64,000 bases of DNA from Pseudoflavonifractor sp902362925 (GCA_902362925.1 CABIYL010000016.1); one strand, 5' to 3'; positions 15,412 to 24,165 are shown, counted from the first letter of the stretch. The notes: generated by a model from the letters alone, not told the origin. Made by a program: numbers and translations.

Positions 15412-15870
15412 TCATGGGGTAAGTTCTCGCTCCGACTTTTGTTCCAGTTCATTCAGTTTCTTATCGTACCGGTCTATGATGTCCTGCAGGCTAATGGCCT
15501 GCATTTTTTGTTCGGCAGCCCTCTGGATCTCCTGGTAAAAGTCCGCAATGCTCAGCTGCACATAGATCCCCACACCACATTCCGGATTGGTATCAATATC
15601 CCAGTGGAGCAGGGGCTTATTCCCCTCAATCGCCCGGTAGACATCCAACACGGTGATCTCGCCGGGTTGCCTGGTCAACTCCGCCTTGGCCTGTCCTTGT
15701 GAGCTGGTGATAATACCGGCACTCTTCAATGCAACCATCAGCTGCCGGATATAGGCCGGGTTCGTTTTTACACTTTCTGCGATTCTGGCACTTGTGATCC
15801 GCTGTCCGGCTCCCATATTGAGAAAGACTAATATATGAAGTGCGTCGCTCAACTTGGTAGAGTATTTCAT
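15412..15870 (-). CDS. Rrf2-family transcriptional regulator
   Basis: A 152-residue protein. KYSTKLSDALHILVFL, the recognition helix region IAESVKTNPAYIRQLMVALK, then SAGIITSSQGQAKAELTRQP and ITVLDVYRAIEG are the Rrf2 pattern. The three clustered Cys residues that hold an Fe-S cluster in IscR/NsrR are absent; only one Cys (NPECGVG) is present. Other signals must therefore be sensed. It is co-directional with the patatin gene and divergent from the SIR2 pair (100 bp), whose promoter it may control. Confidence 0.9.
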   Translation of the reverse strand: MKYSTKLSDALHILVFLNMGAGQRITSARIAESVKTNPAYIRQLMVALKSAGIITSSQGQAKAELTRQPGEITVLDVYRAIEGNKPLLHWDIDTNPECGVGIYVQLSIADFYQEIQRAAEQKMQAISLQDIIDRYDKKLNELEQKSERELTP

Positions 15871-15970
15871 GCTCTCACCTCAAAAAAATTTTCGTTGCCT
15901 ACTTGTAATTTATAAAATAACATGATATGCTTGCAACATGTAATTATTATAATAACAGGTCGGAGGTACC

Positions 15971-16891
15971 ATGTCAACTATGCTGCTGAACCGTAACACA
16001 TCCATAGATTCCGCCGTCCACCGCCAAAATGTGCAGGTCTTGCTGGAAAAAATTGCTGAGGCCGACGCAATTTTGGTGGGCGCTGCGGCGGGTATGTCCG
16101 CTTCCTGCGGCTTCAACTTCTTTTATCAAAACGATGCGATATTTGAGCAATACTTGGGAGATTTTCACCGAAAATATGGATTTATTGGCGCATTCAAAGG
16201 CTTTTACTACCGTTATCCGTCCCCGGAGGCACACTGGGCGTTCCTGGCCCGAATGGGTTACATGGAGTATGAATGTCCCACAGGCCAGCCCTACTATGAC
16301 CTGATGACGCTGCTCCAGGGCAGGAATTACCACATTATGACCACCAACCAGGACTTTCAGTTTACCCGCGTGGTACCGGAAGACAAGCTGAGCGCCATCC
16401 AAGGGGACTCCCGCTATTACCAGTGCAGCCGCCGCTGCCACGACGAGATCTACTGGAACAAAGAGATGGTTTATGAAATGAACGACGCAATTGACGAAAA
16501 TCTCTGTATCCCAACAGAATTGATCCCCCGGTGTCCCAAATGCGGTGCGGAAATGGAGCCTTGGGTGCGGGGCTATACCTTTTTGGAGGGCAAGAAGTAC
16601 AAGGAAGAATACCGAAAGATTAATGAGTTCCTGATCGCCAATCAGGGCAATAAAATTCTCTTCCTGGAATTGGGGGTAGGGCGCATGACCCCCATGTTTA
16701 TTCAGGAACCCTTTTGGAATCTGACCTATGCCCTCCCCAAGGCATATTACATCACGATCAACCCCAAAGACGCGCTTCTGCCCCAAGAATTATCGCAAAA
16801 GGGTTGGGCCATCAAAGAGGATATTGCCGCAGTCTTACAGGATGGGGCAGCACACATGTCCGGAAAGAGAGACTCGGTATGTATGATCTAA
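15971..16891 (+). CDS. SIR2-family protein, SirTM-like
   Basis: A 306-residue sirtuin-fold protein. The NAD-binding loop is altered from the classic GAGxS form (ILVGAAAGMSASCGFNFF). TTNQDFQF replaces the TQN motif. The catalytic His-Gly is replaced by Gln-Gly (IQGDSRYYQCSRRC), as known for class M sirtuins that ADP-ribosylate proteins. Zinc ligands are CSRRC and CPKC. Start ATG after GGTCGGAGGTACC. The next SIR2 gene overlaps its end by 13 bp. No macrodomain or GcvH-L gene is nearby, so the usual SirTM partner set is missing here. Confidence 0.85.
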   Translation: MSTMLLNRNTSIDSAVHRQNVQVLLEKIAEADAILVGAAAGMSASCGFNFFYQNDAIFEQYLGDFHRKYGFIGAFKGFYYRYPSPEAHWAFLARMGYMEYECPTGQPYYDLMTLLQGRNYHIMTTNQDFQFTRVVPEDKLSAIQGDSRYYQCSRRCHDEIYWNKEMVYEMNDAIDENLCIPTELIPRCPKCGAEMEPWVRGYTFLEGKKYKEEYRKINEFLIANQGNKILFLELGVGRMTPMFIQEPFWNLTYALPKAYYITINPKDALLPQELSQKGWAIKEDIAAVLQDGAAHMSGKRDSVCMI

Positions 16892-17715
16892 GACCAGTCG
16901 CAGAGAAAGTCCAAAAAGCGGACGCCATCTTGATTGGAGCCAGCAATGGCCTGTCCATGACTGAAGGACTGCACCTCTTTGCAGATAACCATACATTTGA
17001 GGATTTGTTCGGCGACTTTAAGGACAAGTACGGCCTTCGGTGCCTGCTGCATGGGATGGGAGCCCGCTGGCCTTCAGAAGAAGTAAAGTGGGCCTTCTGG
17101 AGCAGGCTCATCCACCACTACTGCGGACAGTATCAGCCCACACAGGTCATGCAGGACCTGAAAGCCATTGTGGGCAGCAGGGGCTATTTCATCCTTACCT
17201 CCAACGGAGAATGTCACTTTGAACGCAGCGGATTTGAGTCGGAGAAGATTTATGAAATCGAGGGAACCTGGCTGACTATGCAGTGCGCCCGTCCCTGCCA
17301 TGATACCCTATATCCAACTTTGGAGTTGACAGAGCGGATGGTGTCTGCGGAACAGGACGGCAGAATCCCCTCTGATTTGGTGCCCCGTTGTCCCCGCTGC
17401 AACGGCCCCATGGAGGTTCATATGGCAGCAGGGCCGAATATGGTTCCGGACCACGGCGCCACGCAGAGATTCCAGAGTTTTCTGAACCAATATCACGAAA
17501 AAAAGCTGGTCGTGTTGGAGTTGGGAATCGGATGGCGCAATCAGCTCATCAAAGCTCCGCTGATGCGTTTGGTGGATCAGGAGCCCAACGCCACCTATGT
17601 TACCATCAATCTGGGCGAGATCTACATTGCAGACAACATCAAACACAAGGCCTTTGGTCTGGACGGAGCACTGAGCGACATTCTCTCCTCCCTCCGGGAG
17701 GTGTGTGAAAGATGA
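16879..17715 (+). CDS. second SIR2-family protein, diverged paralog
   Basis: A 278-residue SIR2-like protein overlapping the first by 13 bp. The NAD loop is ILIGASNGLSMTEGLHLF, TSNGECHF stands at the TQN position, and the catalytic His is replaced by Glu (IEGTWLTMQCARPC). The zinc site CARPC plus CPRC is kept. The similarity along the whole length shows that it is an old tandem duplicate of the first gene. With Glu in place of His it is unlikely to deacetylate; ADP-ribosyl transfer, NAD hydrolysis or a regulatory role are possible. Confidence 0.82.
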   Translation: MYDLRPVAEKVQKADAILIGASNGLSMTEGLHLFADNHTFEDLFGDFKDKYGLRCLLHGMGARWPSEEVKWAFWSRLIHHYCGQYQPTQVMQDLKAIVGSRGYFILTSNGECHFERSGFESEKIYEIEGTWLTMQCARPCHDTLYPTLELTERMVSAEQDGRIPSDLVPRCPRCNGPMEVHMAAGPNMVPDHGATQRFQSFLNQYHEKKLVVLELGIGWRNQLIKAPLMRLVDQEPNATYVTINLGEIYIADNIKHKAFGLDGALSDILSSLREVCER

Positions 17716-18227
17716 ACATACCGGCGTTGGTTCGAGAGCGTTACAAAATATGGTCCCGTTTTTTGACAGAGCAGGTGGGATTTTCCATCAAACATAGTCA
17801 GCAGCACACAAAAGAACACTGTGCCCGGGTACTGCTCTTCTGCCTGCTTTTCGCACAACGGGAAAATCTGTCAGGACAAGACGCAGATGCCCTTGCTATG
17901 GCTGCCTGCTTTCATGACTCTCGCCGTATAAACGACGGATTGGATATAGGTCACGGTCACCGGGCTGCCAAATATTATTGCACCTGGTGCGCTGAGCATG
18001 AATATGTATTGGATGCCCGCGTTGTTTTTATCATGGCATACCATGAACAAAACGACAAACTTGGCAAGGCCGCTTTGCAGCGGGAGTTTTCAGATGACCC
18101 TACACCCGCTCCTGGTCGATGTTGTAATGACCCAGTAGATACTCCGTCAGGGCGATCGTCTGCTCAGTTGAAGTCTCCCCCCAGTCCGCTGAGCTGTGGA
18201 ACAGCTACAATCATGTGGTCGTTATAA
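17712..18227 (+). pseudogene. HD-domain hydrolase gene, 3' end lost
   Basis: Starts with ATGA overlap on the second SIR2 gene, so it belongs to that operon. The first 125 residues are an HD-domain protein: SQQHTKEHCARVLLF, AACFHDSRRINDG (the HD pair), and GHGHRAAKYY. After residue 129 (LQREFSDDP) the sequence enters the antisense of a broken lipoprotein hydrolase gene and becomes non-homologous Pro/Ser-rich filler. The HD core is largely there, so the product may keep some activity, but the natural C-terminus is missing. Confidence 0.72.
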
Positions 18228-18617
18228 TTCAGTGCCTCAAAAGCAAAGTTCTCGCTATATAAGTTCTGCCCCATGCCCTGGAAGTACAGGCCCTCATAAC
18301 CGGGGAGTGTGAGGAACAGAGCATATGTTTCGCTGCCGTCATAGCTGTCCGGGACATAGATGTGATAATGAATGTCCCCCTCCGGGCATGGAGTACATTG
18401 CCCATTTGGATGCCTCGATAGGTCTCTGTTCCCTCCGTGACCTCCAGCTCTGGTTCCGAGGATGGCACAGGTGCAGGCTCCGGTGTTTCCTGCACCTGTG
18501 CCGGAGTTCGGGCATTTCCGGGGTGGGCTGTGTTGTACCCTCCGCTCCGCAGGAAGCAAGGCTCAGTTCCATAGTAAGAATCAGGAAATGTGTGAGAAGC
18601 TGTTGATTGGAAAACAT
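18105..18617 (-). pseudogene. secreted alpha/beta-hydrolase lipoprotein, frameshifted and truncated
   Basis: A start with ribosome site AAGAAGGTGCCGCC, a signal peptide and lipobox (LASC) are seen in one frame. A second frame carries the Pro/Glu linker (PEPAPVPSSEPELEVTEGTE), a third carries IHYHIYVPDSYDGSETYALF and YNDHMIVAVPQL. After a run of six C at about 18178-18183 a further frame gives TIALTEYLLGHYNID. At least three frameshifts are therefore needed. It ends at the junction near 18103, before the nucleophile region of the family, so it cannot be functional. Confidence 0.75.
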
Positions 18618-18991
18618 GGCGGCACCTTCTTTCGGAACTATTGTAGTCACGGCACGCCATCAGCGGAAGTCCTGATTAGTTGTTTAGTGTTAACCAACAG
18701 GTTAATACCACCGAGATTGTCAAAATTGTATTCAATATCGTTGACTTCAAAACGATGCTGAATAGTTTACCCTCCAGCATTCTCAGTCGATACCTCTCCG
18801 TGTGCGGCTGCTCCAGCAGCAGCCGCATATGGCTGCGAAACCACTTCCACGACGAATCACTCATCTTACCCACAGAAGGCTTACCAATTGGGCAGGCACC
18901 TCGGTTGATGCAACAGGAAAAACAAACCAGTCACCAGAGGCAAGAGAGCTGCAACACTTTCAACAGCAGCAAACTCCAATTTTCATAAAAA
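18618..18991. other. intergenic stretch without a clear gene
   Basis: About 370 bp. Open frames occur on both strands (for example 18676-18873 on the minus strand), but none has a ribosome site or family match. It may be decayed DNA next to the hydrolase pseudogene. Confidence 0.5.
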
Positions 18992-19282
18992 TCAGGCATC
19001 CTTTTCCGTTCCTTCCGACGGAAAGCGATGCCTGTCCATTTCAAAGTGATTCAGTTCGTATGCCAGTTCCCACGCCAGTTTAAACCCACAGAGAAAACTG
19101 TCCAGGGAGCGTTCCTCAGTGATGAGATTCTGGGCATCTATGATCTGTAGCACCAATTTTCTCTCCGCCTTTTCCAATCGCTCAATGAGTTGCCGATGGC
19201 AATCTTCAATTTCCTGCTCACACTCGGCCATGGGCAGAGGCGTGTAAAATCTGTTGTAGAGTTGATTCAGAGTGTCGTTCAT
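18992..19282 (-). CDS. small helical protein (DUF6809-like)
   Basis: A 96-residue protein starting at ATG after GCAAGGAGGTAGGACAC. It begins NDTLNQLYNRFYTPLPMAEC, is almost wholly helical with heptad-like Leu/Ile spacing (LIERLEKAERKLVLQIIDAQ) and ends with FLCGFKLAWELAYELN. This layout matches small proteins of the DUF6809 group found in many Clostridia. Function unknown. It has no close co-directional partner. Confidence 0.65.
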   Translation of the reverse strand: MNDTLNQLYNRFYTPLPMAECEQEIEDCHRQLIERLEKAERKLVLQIIDAQNLITEERSLDSFLCGFKLAWELAYELNHFEMDRHRFPSEGTEKDA

Positions 19283-19637
19283 GTGTCCTACCTCCTTGCA
19301 GCAAGACAACATACCACAGGTCAGTTTGAAAAGCCACCGAAATATTTTTCTCCAGCAAATGCGTTATAATCAATTTTTGCAGACCATACACCGCAGTCCG
19401 CGGGCAGAAAACTTACCGCTTTGCGAAAGCTGATGGTTTCCCTGCCCAATAGAATTAGGGCCTGTGGTGCTCCACAAGCCCTAATTTCTCCCATACACGG
19501 CGTTAAGCCCCATAGGTTCACATTGTGTACCTATGGGGCTTAACCTTTCCTGTGGTTGGCTTTGGGAAAAAGAAAAGCAGGAAACCATCTCTGATTTCCT
19601 GCTTGGTTGCACCCGCCGATGGTCGGTTGATGTTTCG
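19283..19637. other. intergenic stretch with two strong hairpins
   Basis: AATTAGGGCCTGTGG pairs with CCACAAGCCCTAATT (about 19451-19483), and AAGCCCCATAGGT pairs with ACCTATGGGGCTT (19506-19542). No coding frame is convincing. The second hairpin lacks a T run and could be a REP-like or structured element. Confidence 0.55.
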
Positions 19638-19847
19638 TTAATCAAAATAGAATAATTCTTCAAACTTCTTATCAAGGGCAATACACAAAATGAGTGCAAG
19701 TTTGGCTGTCGGGTTAAACTGTCCTGTTTCAATCGAACTGATGGTGTTGCGGGAGACACCTACCATTTCCGCCAATGCTGCCTGCGATAATTTTTTCTCA
19801 ACACGGGCTTCTTTAAGACGATTTTTAAGTATCAATTCATTGTCCAT
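19638..19847 (-). CDS. XRE-family regulator, short
   Basis: A 69-residue protein that is a single helix-turn-helix: ILKNRLKEARVEKKLSQAAL, then VGVSRNTISSIETGQFNPTAKLALI, and FEELFYF at the end. This is the common short XRE type (YozG-like) that pairs with a membrane protein. The membrane gene lies 25 bp upstream on the same strand, so the two probably form one regulated unit. Confidence 0.88.
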   Translation of the reverse strand: MDNELILKNRLKEARVEKKLSQAALAEMVGVSRNTISSIETGQFNPTAKLALILCIALDKKFEELFYFD

Positions 19848-19872
19848 AGAGTTTAAGCCCCCAGTATGCCCG

Positions 19873-20538
19873 TTAAGTACTGCATTTCTTTCTAGCCATT
19901 GTTCCAACAACACTCCCTATCGGCATTCCAAGGAATAGAACCGGCAGCCCGCAAAGGAGCAGCTGCACATAATCCGGGAAATTATACCACCCGTTGCCCG
20001 AGCCCAGGAAATGTGTGTCCGGAAGGCGGATGACGCTGAAGGTTGCCAACAGGAGCAGTATCTCCGTTATCAGAAGCAAGCATGGGAGAACCCATTTGCT
20101 CTGGTGCCTCTTGCACTTATAGACAACAAAAGCTTGAATGCCAGCAAAAATAACAGGAACAACAAGGAAGAGAATAATCCCCACAAATAAATCTTCCATT
20201 GCAGTCCCGGGCTCTACTCCGAACATACTGCAGGCAACCTCAATTAAAGACAAAACCGTCATAAAGCCGGCAGCAATCGATAAAAGCAAAGACACCTTAC
20301 TCTTTTTGAATCTCCATTCAATAAATGTTTCCCCTGCAAGATATCCCAGAAACATTGCGCGCACTCCATAGTCAATTTTGTTCTCAGTGATCATCGCAAG
20401 GAGTGCAATGACAATGAACACGAAACAGAACATTACTTGACCAATCAATCTCCCATGGTTTTTCATCTGTTTCGTTCCCTCATCTATGCCAAGCATGCCT
20501 TCGCGTTGTGCCTTTAGCAAAATATCTTCTTTTTTCAT
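19873..20538 (-). CDS. membrane protein, DUF6442-like N-terminus
   Basis: A 221-residue protein with ATG after TAAGGAGATGAGTTTT. The start (KKEDILLKAQREG, then EGTKQMKNHGRLIGQVMFCF) matches DUF6442-type small membrane proteins, which usually stop near residue 110. Here the chain goes on with at least three more membrane helices (FVGIILFLVVPVIFAGIQAF, WVLPCLLLITEILLLL, VQLLLCGLPVLFLGMPIG). About six helices in all. It is encoded with an XRE regulator. Function unknown. Confidence 0.75.
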   Translation of the reverse strand: MKKEDILLKAQREGMLGIDEGTKQMKNHGRLIGQVMFCFVFIVIALLAMITENKIDYGVRAMFLGYLAGETFIEWRFKKSKVSLLLSIAAGFMTVLSLIEVACSMFGVEPGTAMEDLFVGIILFLVVPVIFAGIQAFVVYKCKRHQSKWVLPCLLLITEILLLLATFSVIRLPDTHFLGSGNGWYNFPDYVQLLLCGLPVLFLGMPIGSVVGTMARKKCST

Positions 20539-20560
20539 AAAACTCATCTCCTTACTCACG

Positions 20561-20603
20561 GTTGCCAAGTTTACTTTGCGTTTTTATCATAGCGTTGCCA
20601 AGT
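20561..20603. promoter_or_regulatory. direct repeat GTTGCCAAGT, likely operator
   Basis: GTTGCCAAGT occurs at 20561-20570 and 20594-20603, 33 bp apart (about three helical turns), directly upstream of the membrane protein/XRE unit. It is probably bound by that XRE protein or forms part of the promoter. Confidence 0.5.
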
Positions 20604-20752
20604 GTTCTTGTCAATAGAATTTCAAAATCCTCTGTACAAGCTTACTGCCTCGGAACAGCTTACAGCGCAAATATTCCCGAGAGGTCAGATGGTATCCCTT
20701 TCAGGCCGCAAGGTGTGCCTGAAGGGCGTTGTAGGTTATTGCAGAGACGAAA

Positions 20753-20782
20753 ACAGCGCCTGCGATTCCTCGCAGGCGCTGT
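20753..20782 (-). terminator. terminator of the regulator gene at 20822
   Basis: On the minus strand ACAGCGCCTGCG pairs with CGCAGGCGCTGT, with a 6-base loop and TTTTC following. Confidence 0.8.
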
Positions 20783-20821
20783 CAAAATAAACTGCTATCA
20801 GGTATTAACACTGGGTGTTAC

Positions 20822-21424
20822 TCAGCCGCTGGTTACAATCTGCGGCTCCATCAAATCTTCCAGCCTACAGTTCAGCGACCTGGCCAGTCTGCTCAAGGTG
20901 GACACCTGGGCCTTGTTGATGTCATTTTGTCTCTGCTCATACAGCTGGATCATCCGCAGCGCAACACCGGAGACTTCCGCAAGCTGCTTTTGGGTAAAGC
21001 CGTTTGCTCTGCGGATGCGCTTCAGATTCGTCTCTCCGTCACTGATACTTTTCTGAATCACCTTGTCTGCTGCCTCTGCAAACTTACTGATGTCCGCTTC
21101 GTGCAGCAGATACATGGAACAGACTTCGCTCACAGTCAGTCCGTGGGAGACGATCTCGCGAAACGGCATCCCACTCTCCCACTGGTAATAGGCGAGGCTC
21201 CACCCTGCCCAGTACTCCGGCGGCTTCTCACCGTATGCGCTTGCGTCCACATCGGGTATCTGGCCGGTGGTCCGGCGAAACACATCAAGGGCGAGCTCCA
21301 CACCGGACATACCGCCCACAAACTTCGGGTTGCCACGCTCAAACTGTTCTGCTGCTCCGGAAGAGAGAAACTGCGTGAAAAACGAATCTCCATTACACCC
21401 ACAGTCTAGGTGGACAGCTTCCAC
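20822..21424 (-). CDS. XRE regulator with N-terminal accessory domain, 5' end doubtful
   Basis: The C-terminal 65 residues are an XRE helix-turn-helix (LKRIRRANGFTQKQLAEVSG and VALRMIQLYEQRQNDINKAQ). The N-terminal 130 residues match the accessory domain found ahead of it in a Clostridia family that tends to sit by toxin-like genes: FLSSGAAEQFERGNPKFVGGMSG, EYWAGWSLAYYQWE, and a SEVCSMYLLHEADI segment. Normal members have some 20-25 more residues at the start. Here the frame opens with a GTG lacking a good ribosome site. Either the 5' end is broken or an upstream frameshift is present. No toxin gene adjoins it. Confidence 0.7.
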   Translation of the reverse strand: MEAVHLDCGCNGDSFFTQFLSSGAAEQFERGNPKFVGGMSGVELALDVFRRTTGQIPDVDASAYGEKPPEYWAGWSLAYYQWESGMPFREIVSHGLTVSEVCSMYLLHEADISKFAEAADKVIQKSISDGETNLKRIRRANGFTQKQLAEVSGVALRMIQLYEQRQNDINKAQVSTLSRLARSLNCRLEDLMEPQIVTSG

Positions 21425-21886
21425 TGACCGCCTGCGTGTCCCCTTTTAATTGGATGTCATCCATAACTTATCCTCCAATTATGTATTCTTTGGTATTGTC
21501 ATTGATCTTTTTCGAAATTCACTTTAAATCTTACTATAATGACTGTCTTCAGTCCGTGGTGATTTACTAAACAACCAATTTCCCGGTCTCACTTTGGTTG
21601 AACTATTAGGAATTTCCAAATAGTTGGTTCAGCATTAAGGTGTTCATCCGAATGATCTTCTGATACGCCCATTGATAAAAAGTGTAGCGGCGAAGGAGGG
21701 GGATACAGGTTTGACCTGCATCCCCCTCCTTCATTTAATATGGGCCAGAGTAGGAAAACGGCACAGCAATTGCGCGCTCGGTTCAACAGATATTCAACAC
21801 GAGGGACGTGAAGAAAATAATGTACAGATTTATTTACTCTAAGGCACAGAAAAAAGTCCTGAAATCTTACGATTTCAGGACTTTTT
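21425..21886. other. intergenic stretch with one large hairpin
   Basis: GAAGGAGGGGGAT pairs with ATCCCCCTCCTTC, and inside it CAGGT with ACCTG (21692-21732). No T run and no convincing gene. A terminator for the tRNA lies at 21850-21887. Confidence 0.6.

Positions 21887-21887
<1 letters not shown>
21850..21887 (-). terminator. terminator after tRNA-Ala
   Basis: On the minus strand AAAGTCCTGAAATC pairs with GATTTCAGGACTTT, with A before and a T run after it, directly following the CCA end. Confidence 0.85.
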
Positions 21888-21962
<75 letters not shown>

Positions 21963-22157
21963 GTACTGTTGTCGCCTCGTGACGACTTGTATAGTATAGC
22001 ACCTCATTCTCTCTCTGTCAACCATAAAAACAAAAATTTTTTCTTTTTTGCATTCTTATCTTTCTGGGACTTTTCCCGGCAGAAAACACAGAAAAGCGGA
22101 CTGCACCGGCCTATGCCGGTACAGTCCGCTCTGTCGATATTTCTTTCAGGCCGCCGA

Positions 22158-22679
22158 TTAATACAGCTTCGCGCCCGCAGGGATGCGGTCGTCCACCATC
22201 AGCAGGTTCAGGCCCTCGTGGCCATCCTCCTCATGCACAGCGGAGATCAGCATGCCGCAGGAGTCAATGCCCATCATCTTGCGGGGAGGCAGGTTGACGA
22301 TGGCAATGGCGGTCTTGCCCACCAGCTGCTCGGGCTCGTAGTACTCGTGGATGCCGCTGAGAATCACACGGTCGGTACCGGTTCCGTCATCCAGCACGAA
22401 CTTCAGCAGCTTCTTGCTCTTGGGCACCGCGGAGCACTCCTTGATCTTCACAGCCCGGAAATCGGACTTGGAGAAGGTCTCGAAGTCCACCATCTCCTCA
22501 AACAGAGGCTCAATCTTCACGTTGGAGAAATCAATCTTCTCCACGGGCTTCTCCGCGGGAGTGGCAGCAGGCGCGGCCTTGACAGCAGCCTTGGCGGCAG
22601 TGTCGGAGGCCAGGGGCTTCATGGTGGGGATTCGAGTTCTGACCGTTTCATCTTGTTTCAACATAGCCTGTTGTGCCAT
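22158..22679 (-). CDS. tRNA-binding protein, MetRS beta-subunit type
   Basis: A 173-residue protein. After a low-complexity Ala/Pro/Lys linker (residues 20-50) comes an EMAP/CsaA-type OB fold: FSKSDFRAVKIKECSAVPKS, FVLDDGTGTDRVILSGI, and IAIVNLPPRKMMGIDSCGML. This is the C-terminal tRNA-binding domain that is fused to methionyl-tRNA synthetase in many bacteria and stands alone as a 'beta chain' in some Clostridia. Start uncertain: ATG 22679 (AAGGTGG before it) or ATG 22724 with the better GGAAGGCATGAA site. The catalytic MetRS gene is not in the window. Confidence 0.85.
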   Translation of the reverse strand: MAQQAMLKQDETVRTRIPTMKPLASDTAAKAAVKAAPAATPAEKPVEKIDFSNVKIEPLFEEMVDFETFSKSDFRAVKIKECSAVPKSKKLLKFVLDDGTGTDRVILSGIHEYYEPEQLVGKTAIAIVNLPPRKMMGIDSCGMLISAVHEEDGHEGLNLLMVDDRIPAGAKLY

Positions 22680-22724
22680 AAAACCGCCACCTTCATGACA
22701 TTCTTCATACAGCTTTGATTCCAT

Positions 22725-23013
22725 TTCATGCCTTCCTGCGCCGTTTGGTTTTGAGCAAAAGTTGTGGGAAAGTTGTAAAAAGTTGTAGTGGCTCAGAATT
22801 GGCTCGAAGATGGCTTAAAATTGGCACAATGAATGGCTACATTGCTTTGAAAGGCAACAGCCCCAGGAAGAGTAAAGCCTGCATGGATACTGCCAGCATC
22901 AGCAAGCAGATTCATACAGAAACAAGTATAGCATAAGCCCCAGAGATGTTCAAGTCAACGATTTTTCGCAGTGCAATCCAATTTCATACCTTATATATAA
23001 AAAGGAGATTCTT
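22725..23013. repeat. intergenic stretch with three AAAGTTGT repeats
   Basis: AAAGTTGT occurs three times at 10-11 bp spacing between 22757 and 22786, then AT-rich DNA up to the next gene. The repeats look like iterons or operator sites and mark the likely border between chromosome and the conjugation-gene remnant. Confidence 0.45.
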
Positions 23014-24153
23014 ATGCCAGCGTATCAATTACAAATTAAACAGGTGGTGGACTATCCACGTTGTCGGATTTACCGACAGTTTATCCATCGTCTGATAGAT
23101 GACCGGAGCATTCGCGCAAGCGGCGGCTCCGGCCTTTTTTATTATACCGTGCTTTGCAGCTTTGCAAACTTCCGCACCTCATACCGGCGCATTGATGGCA
23201 TCAGCTACACCGTCTACCCCGGCGAATGGGTCTGTACGCTCAAAGAACTATCCCAATGGTTTCGGACTCGTTTTCAGTGTCAGGCACTTTCCATTTTGGG
23301 TGGGCTTCAACAGCGGCACCTCATTGACTTTTCCTCTCTGGGGCGCGGAAATGTGATCCGCTATAAAATCCGGAACTGGACCCGGCATAACACAGTTCTG
23401 GAGTATAACGCTCCCTGTCAAAAGGACACCGGTTTTTTCTTTCTGCCGGTATCCATCGTTACTGATCTGATCAGCTCTGACCGCTGTTCTGAAATGGACA
23501 TCGTGCTGGATCTATGGGTCTCAGCCATCTACAACGACAGTCAAGTGCAGGGGTCGGCGCGTGGGCCTGTAGCCTATTTTCGCAACGGCACCGGCAACCC
23601 TTTGGTCACCTATACGGAACTTGCTGCTCGCTGGGGCCTTTCTCGGGCCACTGTTGGCCGTATTCTTAAAAAGCTGTCCGCCTTGGACTATATTTCCCTC
23701 ATGTCCTTCCCCGGCCGCCACGGCAGTGTGATCTATCTTAAAAACTACTTGTCCACCATGTTTGAAATATCTGATGTGATGGTGGACAAAGAGGAGGTCG
23801 CTATGACACTCAATATCCGTCTGGAGCTTCCTGCGGAGGGCTGTGTTGACCAGGAAGAGCCCACCATGGAGCATGAGGTCATCGTTTCAGACGAACTCTC
23901 CAGCGTTTCAAAATCTCACATTGAAATCATCCTGCAGAAAATGGCGCAAATCCTGATGGCACAAGGGATTTCGTGCTTTGGATGCTCCCTCTCTCACTAC
24001 AAGTTATATCCTTTATCGGGCGACTGCCGGGAAGAATTACTACCCCGCGCGCGCGAGCAAACGGTGCTGCGCTTAGGCCTGGCTGTGTTGTGCGGCAACA
24101 AGCAGGTCGCAAGTTTTGAACTTACTCTCAACCCCATTGTTGAAAACGAATAA
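23014..24153 (+). CDS. winged-helix protein of a conjugative element
   Basis: A 379-residue protein with ATG after AAAAAGGAGATTCTT. Around residues 197-245 is a helix-turn-helix (TYTELAARWGLSRATVGRIL, KKLSALDYISLMSFPGRHGS). An earlier segment (VCTLKELSQWFRTRFQCQAL) may be a second such unit. This layout is found in DNA-binding proteins at the start of conjugation operons in Clostridia. It may act in replication or regulation of the element; the upstream AAAGTTGT repeats could be its sites. No catalytic motif is seen. Confidence 0.65.
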   Translation: MPAYQLQIKQVVDYPRCRIYRQFIHRLIDDRSIRASGGSGLFYYTVLCSFANFRTSYRRIDGISYTVYPGEWVCTLKELSQWFRTRFQCQALSILGGLQQRHLIDFSSLGRGNVIRYKIRNWTRHNTVLEYNAPCQKDTGFFFLPVSIVTDLISSDRCSEMDIVLDLWVSAIYNDSQVQGSARGPVAYFRNGTGNPLVTYTELAARWGLSRATVGRILKKLSALDYISLMSFPGRHGSVIYLKNYLSTMFEISDVMVDKEEVAMTLNIRLELPAEGCVDQEEPTMEHEVIVSDELSSVSKSHIEIILQKMAQILMAQGISCFGCSLSHYKLYPLSGDCREELLPRAREQTVLRLGLAVLCGNKQVASFELTLNPIVENE

Positions 24154-24165
24154 GGAGGCATAACC

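Noticed and set aside
18676..18873. Minus-strand 65-codon frame with a hydrophobic end
   Set aside because: No ribosome site, no match, and it lies in an apparently decayed stretch.
19506..19542. Intrinsic terminator
   Set aside because: AAGCCCCATAGGT/ACCTATGGGGCTT is a strong hairpin but lacks a T run on either strand and is not next to a gene end.
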